In this document: in pieces, positions 48,344-57,677 of the stretch
Numbering within the stretch: position 1 is the first letter of the stretch
How the letters are laid out: every line of letters begins with the position of its first letter
Translations under genes and position numbers: made by a program
Source: Halalkalibaculum roseum
Lineage (GTDB): Bacteria; Bacteroidota; Rhodothermia; Balneolales; Balneolaceae
Length of the DNA: 64,000 nucleotides
Assembly: GCF_011059145.1 (NCBI RefSeq)
Contig: NZ_JAALLT010000003.1
Location: forward strand, 62,001 to 126,000
Direction of reading: 5' to 3'
Notes under the pieces: generated by a model
Databases searched by the model: none
The model's input: the letters and a program-made list of their open reading frames with translations, nothing else
What the model was told of the DNA's origin: nothing

Positions 48344-49380
48344 AATGAATAAATACTTTTAGTTACCGTTACACCTAAGTGGCTTAGTGACTCCCACATC
48401 TTTCGGGCCTCTTCATCCACCGGCATTAATTCAACGATATACTGATCATTCATCTCGTTAATATCCAGCTGTTCCAGGGCTTGACCGTTAGCTGCCTCCA
48501 GATTAACAATTCTGCCTCTACTGGTCTGCCCATCGTCGAAAGTAACTCTTACCTCATCCCCAATTGACAAGTGTTTCACACTCTGCTCACTGAACACTGC
48601 TTTTATCCTGACTTTTGGTTTCTGGATTTTAATGGAAAGTACTGGCTCCGAGCGAAATGCAAATTCTGATTGCTCTTTAAACAGGTTGCTTATTTGTCCG
48701 CCTATGGGTGAACGGTACAAATTATCGCTCCCGGGATATTCGGTGTAAAGTAGGCGTTCTGAAGCAACCGCTTCTGAAATACCCTCGCGAGATTGCTGCA
48801 TCCTATTGACTTTCAGGCTCATCAGGTTCAACTCTTTTTGAAGGATGTTGAGTTCTGAATTGAGATCAACCAGTTTGCTGTTCAGCGAATTTAATTTATT
48901 CACCGGCTCGATATCGAGCTTAACCTCTTTCTCTATCAAACCCTTTTGCCTTTCGTAGAAATTGATTCTTTCTCTCAACTCCGCTCTCTCTGTAGCTTTC
49001 AAATCGATCTCGGACCGCATCTCAAAGATTTCCTCGCGTAGCTCTTGACGGATATCCTGCAGCTCACTCCGCGACCTGCTTTTCTCTATTAAGATATAGC
49101 TGAACAGAGAATCTTGTTCACTGACTCTGTCCCCTTGGTCCACAAAGATTTCGGTGATTTTTACATCCGAAGGGAAACGAACCTGGAGATGAGTGCCGAT
49201 GATACGACCTTCTCCGCTCACAAAGAAGTAAGCACTCAGCAAATAATACAAAACCACAATAATTAAGATGCCAAGAAACACCATGTAGATGACGCGATCC
49301 CAACTGCGATCTCGCGCTGTGGTTTTTTCTTTCGTCCCCCTTATCTGTGAAGGTCGATTTTTAAATTGTTCACTCCTCAT
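48340..49380 (-). CDS. HlyD-family membrane fusion (adaptor) protein
   Basis: The 346-residue protein has a cytosolic basic N-terminus, one transmembrane segment (about 31-53), a biotinyl-lipoyl-like half (about 62-95, VKITEIFVDQGDRVSEQDSL), a long alpha-helical hairpin (95-205) and a beta-barrel C-terminal part (EVRVTFDDGQTSRGRIVNLEA). It would bridge the inner membrane and the OMF encoded just upstream, with which it overlaps by 11 bases. No ABC or RND transporter is present; the partner at the inner membrane is probably the glycosyltransferase, as in Alg44/PelD/BcsB-type systems. Confidence 0.88.
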   Translation of the reverse strand: MRSEQFKNRPSQIRGTKEKTTARDRSWDRVIYMVFLGILIIVVLYYLLSAYFFVSGEGRIIGTHLQVRFPSDVKITEIFVDQGDRVSEQDSLFSYILIEKSRSRSELQDIRQELREEIFEMRSEIDLKATERAELRERINFYERQKGLIEKEVKLDIEPVNKLNSLNSKLVDLNSELNILQKELNLMSLKVNRMQQSREGISEAVASERLLYTEYPGSDNLYRSPIGGQISNLFKEQSEFAFRSEPVLSIKIQKPKVRIKAVFSEQSVKHLSIGDEVRVTFDDGQTSRGRIVNLEAANGQALEQLDINEMNDQYIVELMPVDEEARKMWESLSHLGVTVTKSIYSL

Positions 49381-51517
49381 AATAATTCAGGGTAACTTCA
49401 CTGTTATCTAGTTTCATCAAAGATTCTATATCGTGTATAGCAAATGTTCGAACATTCAATTCTCGAGATAGCTTTTCAATAAAAGATTCAAATTCGTTCA
49501 GACTCTGAAAATCTTCCGGACGCAAAGCAATTGCCAGGTTCTCATCCATTACTTTCATCTCTCCTTCTACCTTTTCTTTGACTTTATCCGAATCATCCAT
49601 TCCATATGCCATCACATAAATATCATCCGTCAATTCAGCAACCTGTTCAATAATTGAGTCATAAAACACGGGTACAGAAACGGATAGGCTCAATCCATGG
49701 GCACCGGCCAGCTTTTGTGCTTTGCCCAGCATCTCCAGGTAAAGTACTTTATACTCTCCTTTTCTGCTGTCCCAATCATTTCTTGCATGAGGTTCTACAT
49801 CCAGGTGAATACCGGTCATGCCCAGCTTTTTACCGGTGCTGAATAATTGCTCTAGTTCAGTATCGTGACCTGGCATCAATAGATCATTATCCCCTATCAT
49901 CCATTCAACTTTTATACCCCGACTTTCGGCAATCGGTATAAAGTTTGCCGCTTTTTTTCTTAGCAATGAATCAGTACCGGTGGATAGAAGCAGTTGATTT
50001 ATCCCATGCTTCACAAGGAATTCAACAAGCTCTTGATTGGAAAGTTTATTGAATTGAGATGACCAAAGATATGCTGTTTTTGAAAGTTTAGAATTACTAT
50101 CAGCAAAATAATCATCAGGATTTATGACATAAATAAACTCACTGAAGTCACTGCCTGGTACATTATCACGTACCTCAATAAGAATCTCGTACATATCCTG
50201 CTTGATGGACAGAAGATCCCTCTTTACGTCAATTCGTTCAGCGAGCAATTCAAACAGTACCAATGGACTATAAGCTGGATCATTCAATTCTTGACGCTGT
50301 TGTTGTTTCCGGATGCTGGTATTCAGCTGCAGTAATTGTTGATAGCTGCTCAAATACTGTTGCAATTTCTCCTGGTAACGGGAATAGTCTGAATATATAC
50401 CTTCGGAGCTTCGGTTTTTTGTACGAGTCAGTTCAGCCTTAAAGAGGTTTTCCCTCGCTTTGGCAATCTTTTGATTGCTGGACTTAAGCAGTGGCAGCGG
50501 TACAGATAAGTTCAGTCCAACCGAGAAATATTCCCTATTTCTGATATTTGAAATATTGACATCTGAAGTACTATTGTAATAATTGTAGCGAACAAATGTC
50601 GATAGGGAAATATCTCTCCAGGAATTGTACTCATTATCAATTTTACCGACCTGCTGTGCAAATATGCTATCCTGCAGCGATTCAAACTGACCCTCCTCAA
50701 GCAGCTTATTAATACGGATATTCAAAAGGGGCAATTCATTATCCCCTGAAACTGGTAGTTCCAGATTAGCAAACTGCCTGCTTCTTGATAACAGATTTTC
50801 AAGCTCCACCTCAGCCTGTGCCCGTTTGGATGTCACCTCTATAACCTCTTCCCAAGGTTTATAATTGAGCTGATACAGCTCCGTAGCAATCCGATGCCGG
50901 TCTTCTAAAATGGCAAGGTAATCTCGCACAAGTGACGCCTTTTGACCGGTGAAATAGTTCTTGAAAGCATACTGCAGGGAGTCAATTTCATCAGCCTGTC
51001 GGCGGCCTGCATACTCAAAACGTGCAATTTGTTTTTCATTTTCCAGCTCCCTGATTTCATGGCGGTTATCCAGGTAACCGTTATTCAAAATATCCCACTC
51101 CAGCTCCAGCTGAGCGCGCCGACGATAGTAGATTCCCTCCACATTAAATACTCCCTGCTCCAGGTTTTCCAGATATCCGGCGTTCAAATCCAATCCGATG
51201 TCCCGGTGTAATTTATCTTGCTCGGCCTCAATTACCTTCACCTCATATGAGCCTGATCCCGAATACTCCAAACTGAATAACTCTTCTAAATTACCTTTAA
51301 ATGACGGTTTATCAGTTACCGGGGCAGTTTCGGTATGATAGGCAACGAGGGAGTCCACTTTTGAAATGAGATCGGATAATCGCTCTTCCCTTTCGTTCTG
51401 GGCTGTAGCACTATTAACGGTGATTGCACAAAGGCATACCGATAATGCTATGATTCTGAAAGCAGATACACTTGTTGCAGGAACCTTTATAAAAGGGTAT
51501 AGATTGCTATTGTGCAT
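49370..51517 (-). CDS. Outer-membrane factor (TolC-like) fused to a GH18-like TIM barrel
   Basis: The 715-residue protein has a signal peptide to about residue 39 (CLCAITVNSATAQ). Residues about 60-450 form two long helical coiled-coil blocks separated by strand-rich parts (FSVGLNLSVPLPLLKSSNQKIAKA), the OMF/TolC pattern. Residues about 480-715 look like a TIM-barrel glycoside hydrolase: KTAYLWSSQF..., GIHLDVEPH (569-577, acidic pair D573 and E575, like the GH18 DxE motif) and IYVMAYGMDD (like the GH18 MxYD/MTY strand). An OMF with a fused hydrolase is a rare or new arrangement. The barrel should lie on the periplasmic side. It overlaps the HlyD gene by 11 bases. Confidence 0.82.
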   Translation of the reverse strand: MHNSNLYPFIKVPATSVSAFRIIALSVCLCAITVNSATAQNEREERLSDLISKVDSLVAYHTETAPVTDKPSFKGNLEELFSLEYSGSGSYEVKVIEAEQDKLHRDIGLDLNAGYLENLEQGVFNVEGIYYRRRAQLELEWDILNNGYLDNRHEIRELENEKQIARFEYAGRRQADEIDSLQYAFKNYFTGQKASLVRDYLAILEDRHRIATELYQLNYKPWEEVIEVTSKRAQAEVELENLLSRSRQFANLELPVSGDNELPLLNIRINKLLEEGQFESLQDSIFAQQVGKIDNEYNSWRDISLSTFVRYNYYNSTSDVNISNIRNREYFSVGLNLSVPLPLLKSSNQKIAKARENLFKAELTRTKNRSSEGIYSDYSRYQEKLQQYLSSYQQLLQLNTSIRKQQQRQELNDPAYSPLVLFELLAERIDVKRDLLSIKQDMYEILIEVRDNVPGSDFSEFIYVINPDDYFADSNSKLSKTAYLWSSQFNKLSNQELVEFLVKHGINQLLLSTGTDSLLRKKAANFIPIAESRGIKVEWMIGDNDLLMPGHDTELEQLFSTGKKLGMTGIHLDVEPHARNDWDSRKGEYKVLYLEMLGKAQKLAGAHGLSLSVSVPVFYDSIIEQVAELTDDIYVMAYGMDDSDKVKEKVEGEMKVMDENLAIALRPEDFQSLNEFESFIEKLSRELNVRTFAIHDIESLMKLDNSEVTLNYYEE

Positions 51518-51612
51518 TATTACTTAGCACCTGTCTGTTGTCAACTAGTTAACTGTTTAAACCCCGTATTCCAGAGGAAAATTATTCAATTTTTTATCTA
51601 TTGATTCCTAAT

Positions 51613-53052
51613 CTATGCTACAGCTTGAAGAACTTCGTTAATGAACTTAAAGTCAAAGTCTCTTGCTGATTTTTTTAGTTTTTTCAGCGCTTTATTGTTT
51701 GGTTCAAACCGCCTGCTGAGATATTGATCTATTTTTGAAAGCTTCTCAAGATCCTGAAGTTCCAGCGCCTCCATTATGATATCTTTATTCTCACTGTCTA
51801 AAGTATCAATAAAACTTGAAATATCATTAACAGTAACCTTTTCCTGCTTCATTTCCGTCTTATTCACAAAGGTGAATACCTGGCTTTCCTCGTATAATTC
51901 ATCGGATGCCTTTACAGGTATTACAACCATGAAGTCAGATCCAAAACCCGGGTCACTCTTTACTTCTACTTTACCGCCCAAAAACCGTGTCAACCTGTCA
52001 ACAAGGGTTAAACCCAAACCGGTACCTTCTTTGGTTTCGGAATTAATTTTGGAAAACGGCTTAAAAATCTGACTCTGCTTATCTTCCGGAATTCCAATAC
52101 CGCTATCGCTGACTATAATAAAAAGCTTTCCGTTAACACCGCTCCCTTCCTCTTCTACTCTTTCAAAATCAATGTTTATCGAAACTTCACCTTGGTAGGT
52201 GTACTTCAAAGCATTGCCAACCAGTTGCTGTAGGATGCGTTCCAATTTCTGAAAATCAGTAGTAAGCGTTCTGGGTACCCCTTTTGAAACGGTACCGCTC
52301 AGTCCCAAACCCTTTTTTCTGCACTTACTGATAGAAGAGTCAACCGCGTCTTTTATAAGTTGTTCTACCGAAAATGAAACTTCCTTATAGGTAATTCTCG
52401 AGGTTTCAATCTTAGAGAGGTCAATCACATTATTGATCATGGATAAAAGTTGCATACCACCATTTGAAATCTCTTCAACAAAGGTTCGCTGCTCATCCGA
52501 AAGTTCACCGGTATTTTGCATTACCTGGGTGTAGCCAAGGATAGCATTGAGCGGTGTCCTGAACTCGTGAGACATATTTGCAATAAAAGTAGATTTGGCC
52601 CTACTTGCTTCTTCGGCCCGTTCCCTTGCTTTTATAAGCTCCATTTCGGTGTTCTTTCTATCCGTAACTAATTCTGCGTAAATGATTATTCCTCCAACTT
52701 CTCCGGAAGTTTCATGCCATGGATGAATTTCCCATTCAATCCACTCTTCTTTGCCGCCGCGTGTTATAATTTTATCTTCACCTTTTCGGGTGATTCCTGT
52801 CATACAAATCTGGTATATTTCAACCCAATCTTCCGAGATGTCAGGAAAAATCTCGTAATGTGATCTTCCAATGACCTCTTCATCCTTGATATCATAATCC
52901 TCCAGCCAGCGGTCACTCACCACAATGTATCGCATATCCCGGTCGAACATCGCAACCGATGCCGGATTATGCTTTACAAAAATTCTGAACCGCTCTTCAC
53001 TTGACTCGAGTTTTTCTTCAAAACTCTTGTCATTGAGATTATCTTGATTCAT
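51613..53052 (-). CDS. PAS-domain histidine kinase
   Basis: From ATG 53052 the protein has 479 residues: a PAS domain with PAC (about 20-140), a HisKA helix pair with the H-box NMSHEFRTPLNAILGY, and an HATPase domain with N-box (LVGNALKYT), G1 (VSDSGIGIPED), F-box and G2 (GTGLGLTLVDRL). A TTG at 53106 would add 18 residues. No transmembrane segment or receiver is present, so it is a cytosolic kinase. The 90-residue tail (IIMEALELQDLEKL...DFDFKFINEVL) resembles the helical linker usually found after a receiver in hybrid kinases. It is 95 bases upstream of the OMF-GH18 gene. Confidence 0.9.
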   Translation of the reverse strand: MNQDNLNDKSFEEKLESSEERFRIFVKHNPASVAMFDRDMRYIVVSDRWLEDYDIKDEEVIGRSHYEIFPDISEDWVEIYQICMTGITRKGEDKIITRGGKEEWIEWEIHPWHETSGEVGGIIIYAELVTDRKNTEMELIKARERAEEASRAKSTFIANMSHEFRTPLNAILGYTQVMQNTGELSDEQRTFVEEISNGGMQLLSMINNVIDLSKIETSRITYKEVSFSVEQLIKDAVDSSISKCRKKGLGLSGTVSKGVPRTLTTDFQKLERILQQLVGNALKYTYQGEVSINIDFERVEEEGSGVNGKLFIIVSDSGIGIPEDKQSQIFKPFSKINSETKEGTGLGLTLVDRLTRFLGGKVEVKSDPGFGSDFMVVIPVKASDELYEESQVFTFVNKTEMKQEKVTVNDISSFIDTLDSENKDIIMEALELQDLEKLSKIDQYLSRRFEPNNKALKKLKKSARDFDFKFINEVLQAVA

Positions 53053-53344
53053 TACTTTCAGAATACGCTGCTCCTGTCTTTTTGAAACTAATTGATATTG
53101 CTTCAATATGTGAGAAGTACGTTAGACTCTACGGAATTATGATACTATTGCTTAATCTGATTTTTCAGAAATCCCTAAATAGGGTATACGATCACTCCTT
53201 TTATATTAGAATGAAAACTAAAGAAAAATTAAACAGTCACACAGTTAGGCTTTTTTAATATCAATCAAGTGAAGATGTAATAGGAAATACAAGAAAGGAC
53301 AGATTAGGCTTAAGTAATGGACGCTCAAAACTTGTTTTAAGAAA

Positions 53345-53821
53345 TCAGTTCCTTATTCTTTCATACACTACGAAGGATAATTCGGGATGATCCTCTCTTT
53401 TTATTTCTTTCCAGACAGATCCGATATCATCCCTGTATTCCGGAAAATAAGTGTCTCCTTCATATTTTTCGTGAATTTCAGTAACAAAAAGTTTGTCGGC
53501 ATCTGAAATGGTCTGCCGGTAAACTTCTCCACCACCAATCACAAATACGATATCCGCACGTTTCAAATAAGTTAATGCCTCTTCTAAAGAAGAAAAGGTT
53601 GGAACATGATCGTAGTTACGTGAACGACTTAAAACTACGTTTTCACGTCCGGGGAGGGGTTTCTCATTAATTTCTTCAAACACACCTCTGCCCATGAGAA
53701 GCGGGTGACCCATAGTAGTTTTTTTGAAATACTTCAGATCATCTGAGTAATGCCACGGTAAAGTACCGTCTTTCCCGATAACAAGATTAGGATCATGCGC
53801 TACAATCAAAGCCAGCGTCAT
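53345..53821 (-). CDS. folA: Dihydrofolate reductase
   Basis: The 158-residue protein matches DHFR: LIVAHDPNLVIGKDGTLPWH with the substrate-binding region, the NADPH motif (MGHPLLMGRGVFE) and GGGEVYRQ. It makes tetrahydrofolate from dihydrofolate, the product of thymidylate synthase in the same operon. Its ATG overlaps the thyA stop by four bases (ATGA), so translation is coupled. The normal length of about 160 residues supports this start. Confidence 0.96.
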   Translation of the reverse strand: MTLALIVAHDPNLVIGKDGTLPWHYSDDLKYFKKTTMGHPLLMGRGVFEEINEKPLPGRENVVLSRSRNYDHVPTFSSLEEALTYLKRADIVFVIGGGEVYRQTISDADKLFVTEIHEKYEGDTYFPEYRDDIGSVWKEIKREDHPELSFVVYERIRN

Positions 53822-54666
53822 ACCGCTACCTCAAATTTGATAGACGGGGCCGGATCATAATTTTCGAGCTTGAAATCCTCGTACTGAAGATCATCCAGCG
53901 GTTTATCGGCTATATGCAATGTAGGTAGAGGTCTGGGCTGCCTTGTTAGCTGCTCCTTGAGACCTTCCACATGATTTTCATAAATATGGGCATCCACGAT
54001 CGTATGAGCAAATTCGCCATACTCCAAACCAACTTCATTGGCGATTGCCATGGTTAAAGCTGAATAGCAAGCAAGGTTGAAAGGAATTCCCAGTGCTATG
54101 TCCCCACTTCGCTGGGTTAGGTGACAATTGAGCTTACCGTTTGAGACATTAAATATATACATCACATGGCAAGGCGGCAGAGCCATCTCATCAAGCAGAC
54201 CGGGATGCCAGGCACTGACCACAATGCGACGACTGTTTGGATTGTTTTTAAGCATATCAATAGCTCTCTGTACCTGATCAAATTCTTTCTTGACCCATAC
54301 GGTTTTAACGATATTTGTGGCGTCGCCCTCGAATCCGACATCCTCTCGTTCAAAATATGGAAAACGCCTCCACATTACGGGATAAATCGGGCCTACATGT
54401 CCATCTTCATCTGCCCAGTCATCCCAGATATGGCAATCCTTTTCATCGCGCAGCCAGCGAATATGGTCTTCCCCCCTCAGGTACCACAATAATTCTAAAA
54501 TCACTGATCGAAAATAAACTTTCTTGGTGGTAAGAAGCGGAAAACCTTTTTGAAGATCTACCCTATAAGATTCGGCAAAGCTGGAAATTGTATCTGTCCC
54601 CGTACGGTTTTCCTTCTTTACTCCATGATCCAATACATTTTTAACCAGATCGAGATATGCTTTCAT
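53818..54666 (-). CDS. thyA: Thymidylate synthase ThyA
   Basis: The 282-residue protein is a ThyA thymidylate synthase: catalytic Cys in LPPCHVMYIF, the Arg-containing phosphate-binding segment (LTQRSGDIALGIPFN), the dUMP-binding Asn and the conserved HTIVDAHIYENH. It methylates dUMP to dTMP with methylene-tetrahydrofolate, giving dihydrofolate for FolA. It is upstream of folA and overlaps it. The operon is thyA-folA; mgtE is 38 bases upstream on the same strand and may be read with it. Confidence 0.97.
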   Translation of the reverse strand: MKAYLDLVKNVLDHGVKKENRTGTDTISSFAESYRVDLQKGFPLLTTKKVYFRSVILELLWYLRGEDHIRWLRDEKDCHIWDDWADEDGHVGPIYPVMWRRFPYFEREDVGFEGDATNIVKTVWVKKEFDQVQRAIDMLKNNPNSRRIVVSAWHPGLLDEMALPPCHVMYIFNVSNGKLNCHLTQRSGDIALGIPFNLACYSALTMAIANEVGLEYGEFAHTIVDAHIYENHVEGLKEQLTRQPRPLPTLHIADKPLDDLQYEDFKLENYDPAPSIKFEVAV

Positions 54667-54704
54667 AAGTACTGTAAATCAATTAATAAATAACTGTTTG
54701 TCTC

Positions 54705-56087
54705 TTAAAGAACTACGCCCTGCAAAAGTAACAGAGCAATAGAGAAATAAATAATGATTCCTGTTACATCAACTAATGTTGCTACAAAGGGTGCTGAAGT
54801 TACTGCGGGATCCAGGCCGAATTTTGTCATTACAAAAGGTAACATTGAACCGCTTAAATTACCAAACAACACTACGCCAACCAGACTGCATCCTACGGTC
54901 AGCGCCTGGAGTACCAGCTGAATTGAAAAAAGCTCACCCCTATACATCATCCAGAGTGCAATAACTATTGATCCCATCAGTCCGATCAAACCACCTAGTA
55001 ATGCACCCGACAAAAATTCTCTTTTTAAAACCTTCGTCCAGTCTTCAAGATTGATATCGTCTGTTGAAAGTGCCCTGATAATCAGAGTAGCAGCTTGTGA
55101 ACCGGAGTTACCACCGCTAGAGATAATCATCGGTATAAAAAAGGAAAGAACTGCCGCTGCGGCAAGAGCACTCTCATACGTAGCCATGGCCGTAACGGTT
55201 AGCATTTGGCCCATAAATAAAATGACCAGCCAGCCAATTCTCTTCTTCACCATCTCTGAAATGGAAGTTTGGGAATAGTAGTCATCGAGGGCATCCATAC
55301 CGGCCATAAGCTGCATATCCTCGGTGGTTTCCTCTTCTGCCACATCAATAACATCATCAACAGTTACAATCCCAACGAGAATGCCCCCTGAGTCAACCAC
55401 AGGCATTGCCACACGGTCGTACTTACTCAGCATCTTTACTGCCTCCTCCTGATCATCGAATGCACTTAATGCTTCGAAATTCTCATCCATCAGGGATGAT
55501 ATCTTTGCTTCCGGATCAGCCAAAATGAGCTGATTCAGCCTCAAATCATCAATGAGTTTTTCTTTCTCATCCACTACATAGATCACATTCACCGTCTCAA
55601 CACTGTGACCAAAACGCCTGATGTGTTCCATGCTTTTTAGGATGGTCCAGTCTTTTTTCACTTTGACATAGCGAGGCGTCATTAAACGACCGACGCTCTC
55701 CTCGGGATAACCCAACAGCTTCTGAACCAATTTACGGTCGTCTTTCTCCATTGAGTTCAACACGCGCTGGGTGAGGTGGCCCGGCAACTCCTCCATCAGA
55801 GCCACTCGCTCATCAGGCTCCAGGTTAGACATGACATCACTCAACTGCTGAGCGGTAAATATGTCAAGAAGTTCAGCGCCTTTACCAGTACTCAGATAGG
55901 AAAATACATCAGCGGCTTTTTCTTTTTTCAGTAGACGAAAAATGACCACTGCTATTTCGTTGTCGAGCTCTTCCAAAAGCTCTGAGACGTCAACTGCCGG
56001 AACATCATTCAAAACCTCTTTGAGTGTAACCCAATCCTTTGCTTTGATTAGCTCCTCAAATTCCGGTTTTAGAAGATGGACGATCAT
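54705..56087 (-). CDS. mgtE: Magnesium transporter MgtE
   Basis: The 460-residue protein has the MgtE layout: an N-terminal superhelical domain (about 1-130), two CBS domains (about 140-265, GHSVETVNVIYVVDEKEKLI, AMPVVDSGGILVGIVTVDDV) that sense cytosolic Mg2+, a plug helix and five C-terminal transmembrane segments (PMIISSGGNSGSQAATLIIRAL is the pore signature). It imports or allows passage of Mg2+ (or Co2+) down its gradient. It lies divergent from trkA with a 240-base gap. The gap shows no recognisable riboswitch by eye. Confidence 0.95.
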   Translation of the reverse strand: MIVHLLKPEFEELIKAKDWVTLKEVLNDVPAVDVSELLEELDNEIAVVIFRLLKKEKAADVFSYLSTGKGAELLDIFTAQQLSDVMSNLEPDERVALMEELPGHLTQRVLNSMEKDDRKLVQKLLGYPEESVGRLMTPRYVKVKKDWTILKSMEHIRRFGHSVETVNVIYVVDEKEKLIDDLRLNQLILADPEAKISSLMDENFEALSAFDDQEEAVKMLSKYDRVAMPVVDSGGILVGIVTVDDVIDVAEEETTEDMQLMAGMDALDDYYSQTSISEMVKKRIGWLVILFMGQMLTVTAMATYESALAAAAVLSFFIPMIISSGGNSGSQAATLIIRALSTDDINLEDWTKVLKREFLSGALLGGLIGLMGSIVIALWMMYRGELFSIQLVLQALTVGCSLVGVVLFGNLSGSMLPFVMTKFGLDPAVTSAPFVATLVDVTGIIIYFSIALLLLQGVVL

Positions 56088-56327
56088 AAGACGTCTGTTT
56101 AATTTAGCAACAAATTAGTGTCGGGTATTAAAAAATTACCTCCACAGGAGGCCGGATTGGGTACAAGAATCGCATAAAAAGATACAAAAAACAAGCCACT
56201 AATTTCATCCCCCTTCTGGCCCCGACATGGAGTTAAAATATTCTTTAAACAATAGTAGTTTTATTTTGCGATTTTATGCTCACTTTGTGACTTTAGGACT
56301 TAAATTTAACAAACCAGTCATTTCACT

Positions 56328-57677
56328 TTGAAAATTATCATTATTGGTGCCGGTGAAATCGGCTACGATCTGGCAAGTGTACTCTCCAAGGAAAAACATG
56401 ATGTCATAGTTGTAGATCGCGAAAAGACCTGCCTCGATAAAGTATCTGAAAACCTTGACGTACTCTGCTATGAAGGCAATGCCACCTCAGCCAAAGACCT
56501 CGTAGAGGCAGGTGTGAAAGATGCCGATATTCTGATTGCTGTGACCAGTATTGATGAAGTGAACATGATTGCATCCATGATGAGTAAGCGTCTTGGAGCC
56601 GATATGGTGATTGCAAGGGTTCGCAGCGACGAACTTTCCCGCCCCAATGCACCACTGAAATCAACCGATCTTGGCATTGATGTGCTTATTCATCCCGAAC
56701 AGAGTGCCGCCCAGGAAATTGTACGTCTGATCAAGCGGGCCTCCGCCAGCGACCTTATTAACCTTGCCGATGGGAAAATGCAGCTGATCGGTCTTAGAAT
56801 AGGCAAGAACTCTCCACTTACCGGGAAGCTGATCAGCGAGTATGCCCAGGAGTTTCCTGATATTACTTTTAGAGTAACTGCTATCGGTAGAAAAGGGCTA
56901 ACCATTATTCCATCAGGAAACCTGCGAATTCAGGCACTTGACCAGTTATTTATTCTTTCCAAGACCGAGGATATTCCTGCTATCATCAAAACAACCGGTA
57001 AACCCGATATAGAGATAAATCGCATTATGGTAGCCGGGGGTACTCCCATCGGTGCCATGATAGCCCGCATTCTATGTAATGAGGAGAAAAAATGGAATAT
57101 AAAGCTGATTGAACCCGATTATGATACTGCTGTTGAATTAGCCCAAGAGCTAAAAGACGTACTGGTATTGAACGGAAACCCGACCGATCCGGATCTTTTG
57201 GCTACCGAAGGCATCACCGATATTGATGCATTCATTTCTGTTACCGATGATGAGGAATCGAATATTATTTCCTGCTTGATGGCCAAACACCTGGAGGTAA
57301 AAAAGACGGTTGCTCTTGTATCCAAGTCCGATTACATACCGCTCAGTCAGACCATTGGCCTCGATGCAGCTGTTAACAAAAAATCGGCGGCATCGAACGA
57401 AATACACCGTCACGTTCGCGGCGGACGCGTAATTTCAGTCACTGCTTTACAAGGAATTAAAGCTGAAGTGATTGAGCTTCAAGCGGCACCCAAATCAAAA
57501 ATTGTTAAGAAACCCATACACCAAGTCAAATTCCCAGAGGGATGTGTCGTGGGGGGGATATTGAGAAACGATTCCATTGAAATTGCTACCGGACAGTCTC
57601 AGGTGAATGCTAATGACCGGGTTATCATATTCTGTCTGCCGGAAGCTATTGACAAAGTAACATCACTGTTTCAATAA
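56328..57677 (+). CDS. trkA: TrkA potassium-uptake regulator
   Basis: The 449-residue protein has two RCK/TrkA-N Rossmann domains, the first with IIGAGEIGYDLA and the second with MVAGGTPIGAMIA, each followed by a TrkA-C domain. It binds NAD(H) or nucleotides and gates the TrkH channel. The start is TTG at 56328 (MKIIIIG); no ATG nearby can start the fold correctly. It overlaps trkH by one base (TAATG), so the two are translated together. Length matches tandem-domain TrkA of Gram-negatives. Confidence 0.95.
   Translation: MKIIIIGAGEIGYDLASVLSKEKHDVIVVDREKTCLDKVSENLDVLCYEGNATSAKDLVEAGVKDADILIAVTSIDEVNMIASMMSKRLGADMVIARVRSDELSRPNAPLKSTDLGIDVLIHPEQSAAQEIVRLIKRASASDLINLADGKMQLIGLRIGKNSPLTGKLISEYAQEFPDITFRVTAIGRKGLTIIPSGNLRIQALDQLFILSKTEDIPAIIKTTGKPDIEINRIMVAGGTPIGAMIARILCNEEKKWNIKLIEPDYDTAVELAQELKDVLVLNGNPTDPDLLATEGITDIDAFISVTDDEESNIISCLMAKHLEVKKTVALVSKSDYIPLSQTIGLDAAVNKKSAASNEIHRHVRGGRVISVTALQGIKAEVIELQAAPKSKIVKKPIHQVKFPEGCVVGGILRNDSIEIATGQSQVNANDRVIIFCLPEAIDKVTSLFQ

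Larger units (their letters stand above)
45246..53052 (-). other. Putative exopolysaccharide synthesis, export and signalling cluster
   Basis: Six minus-strand genes run from 53052 to 45246: PAS histidine kinase, OMF-GH18-like fusion, HlyD adaptor, pseudo-receiver, receiver-zinc ribbon-GGDEF-like regulator and family-2 glycosyltransferase. Gaps and overlaps are 95 bases, -11, -4, 28 and 4 bases, so at least the last five genes are very probably one operon. The gene set contains what is needed to make a glycan at the inner membrane, carry it through a trans-envelope channel and process it. The kinase and two receivers give signal control. See the findings for the argument. Confidence 0.65.
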
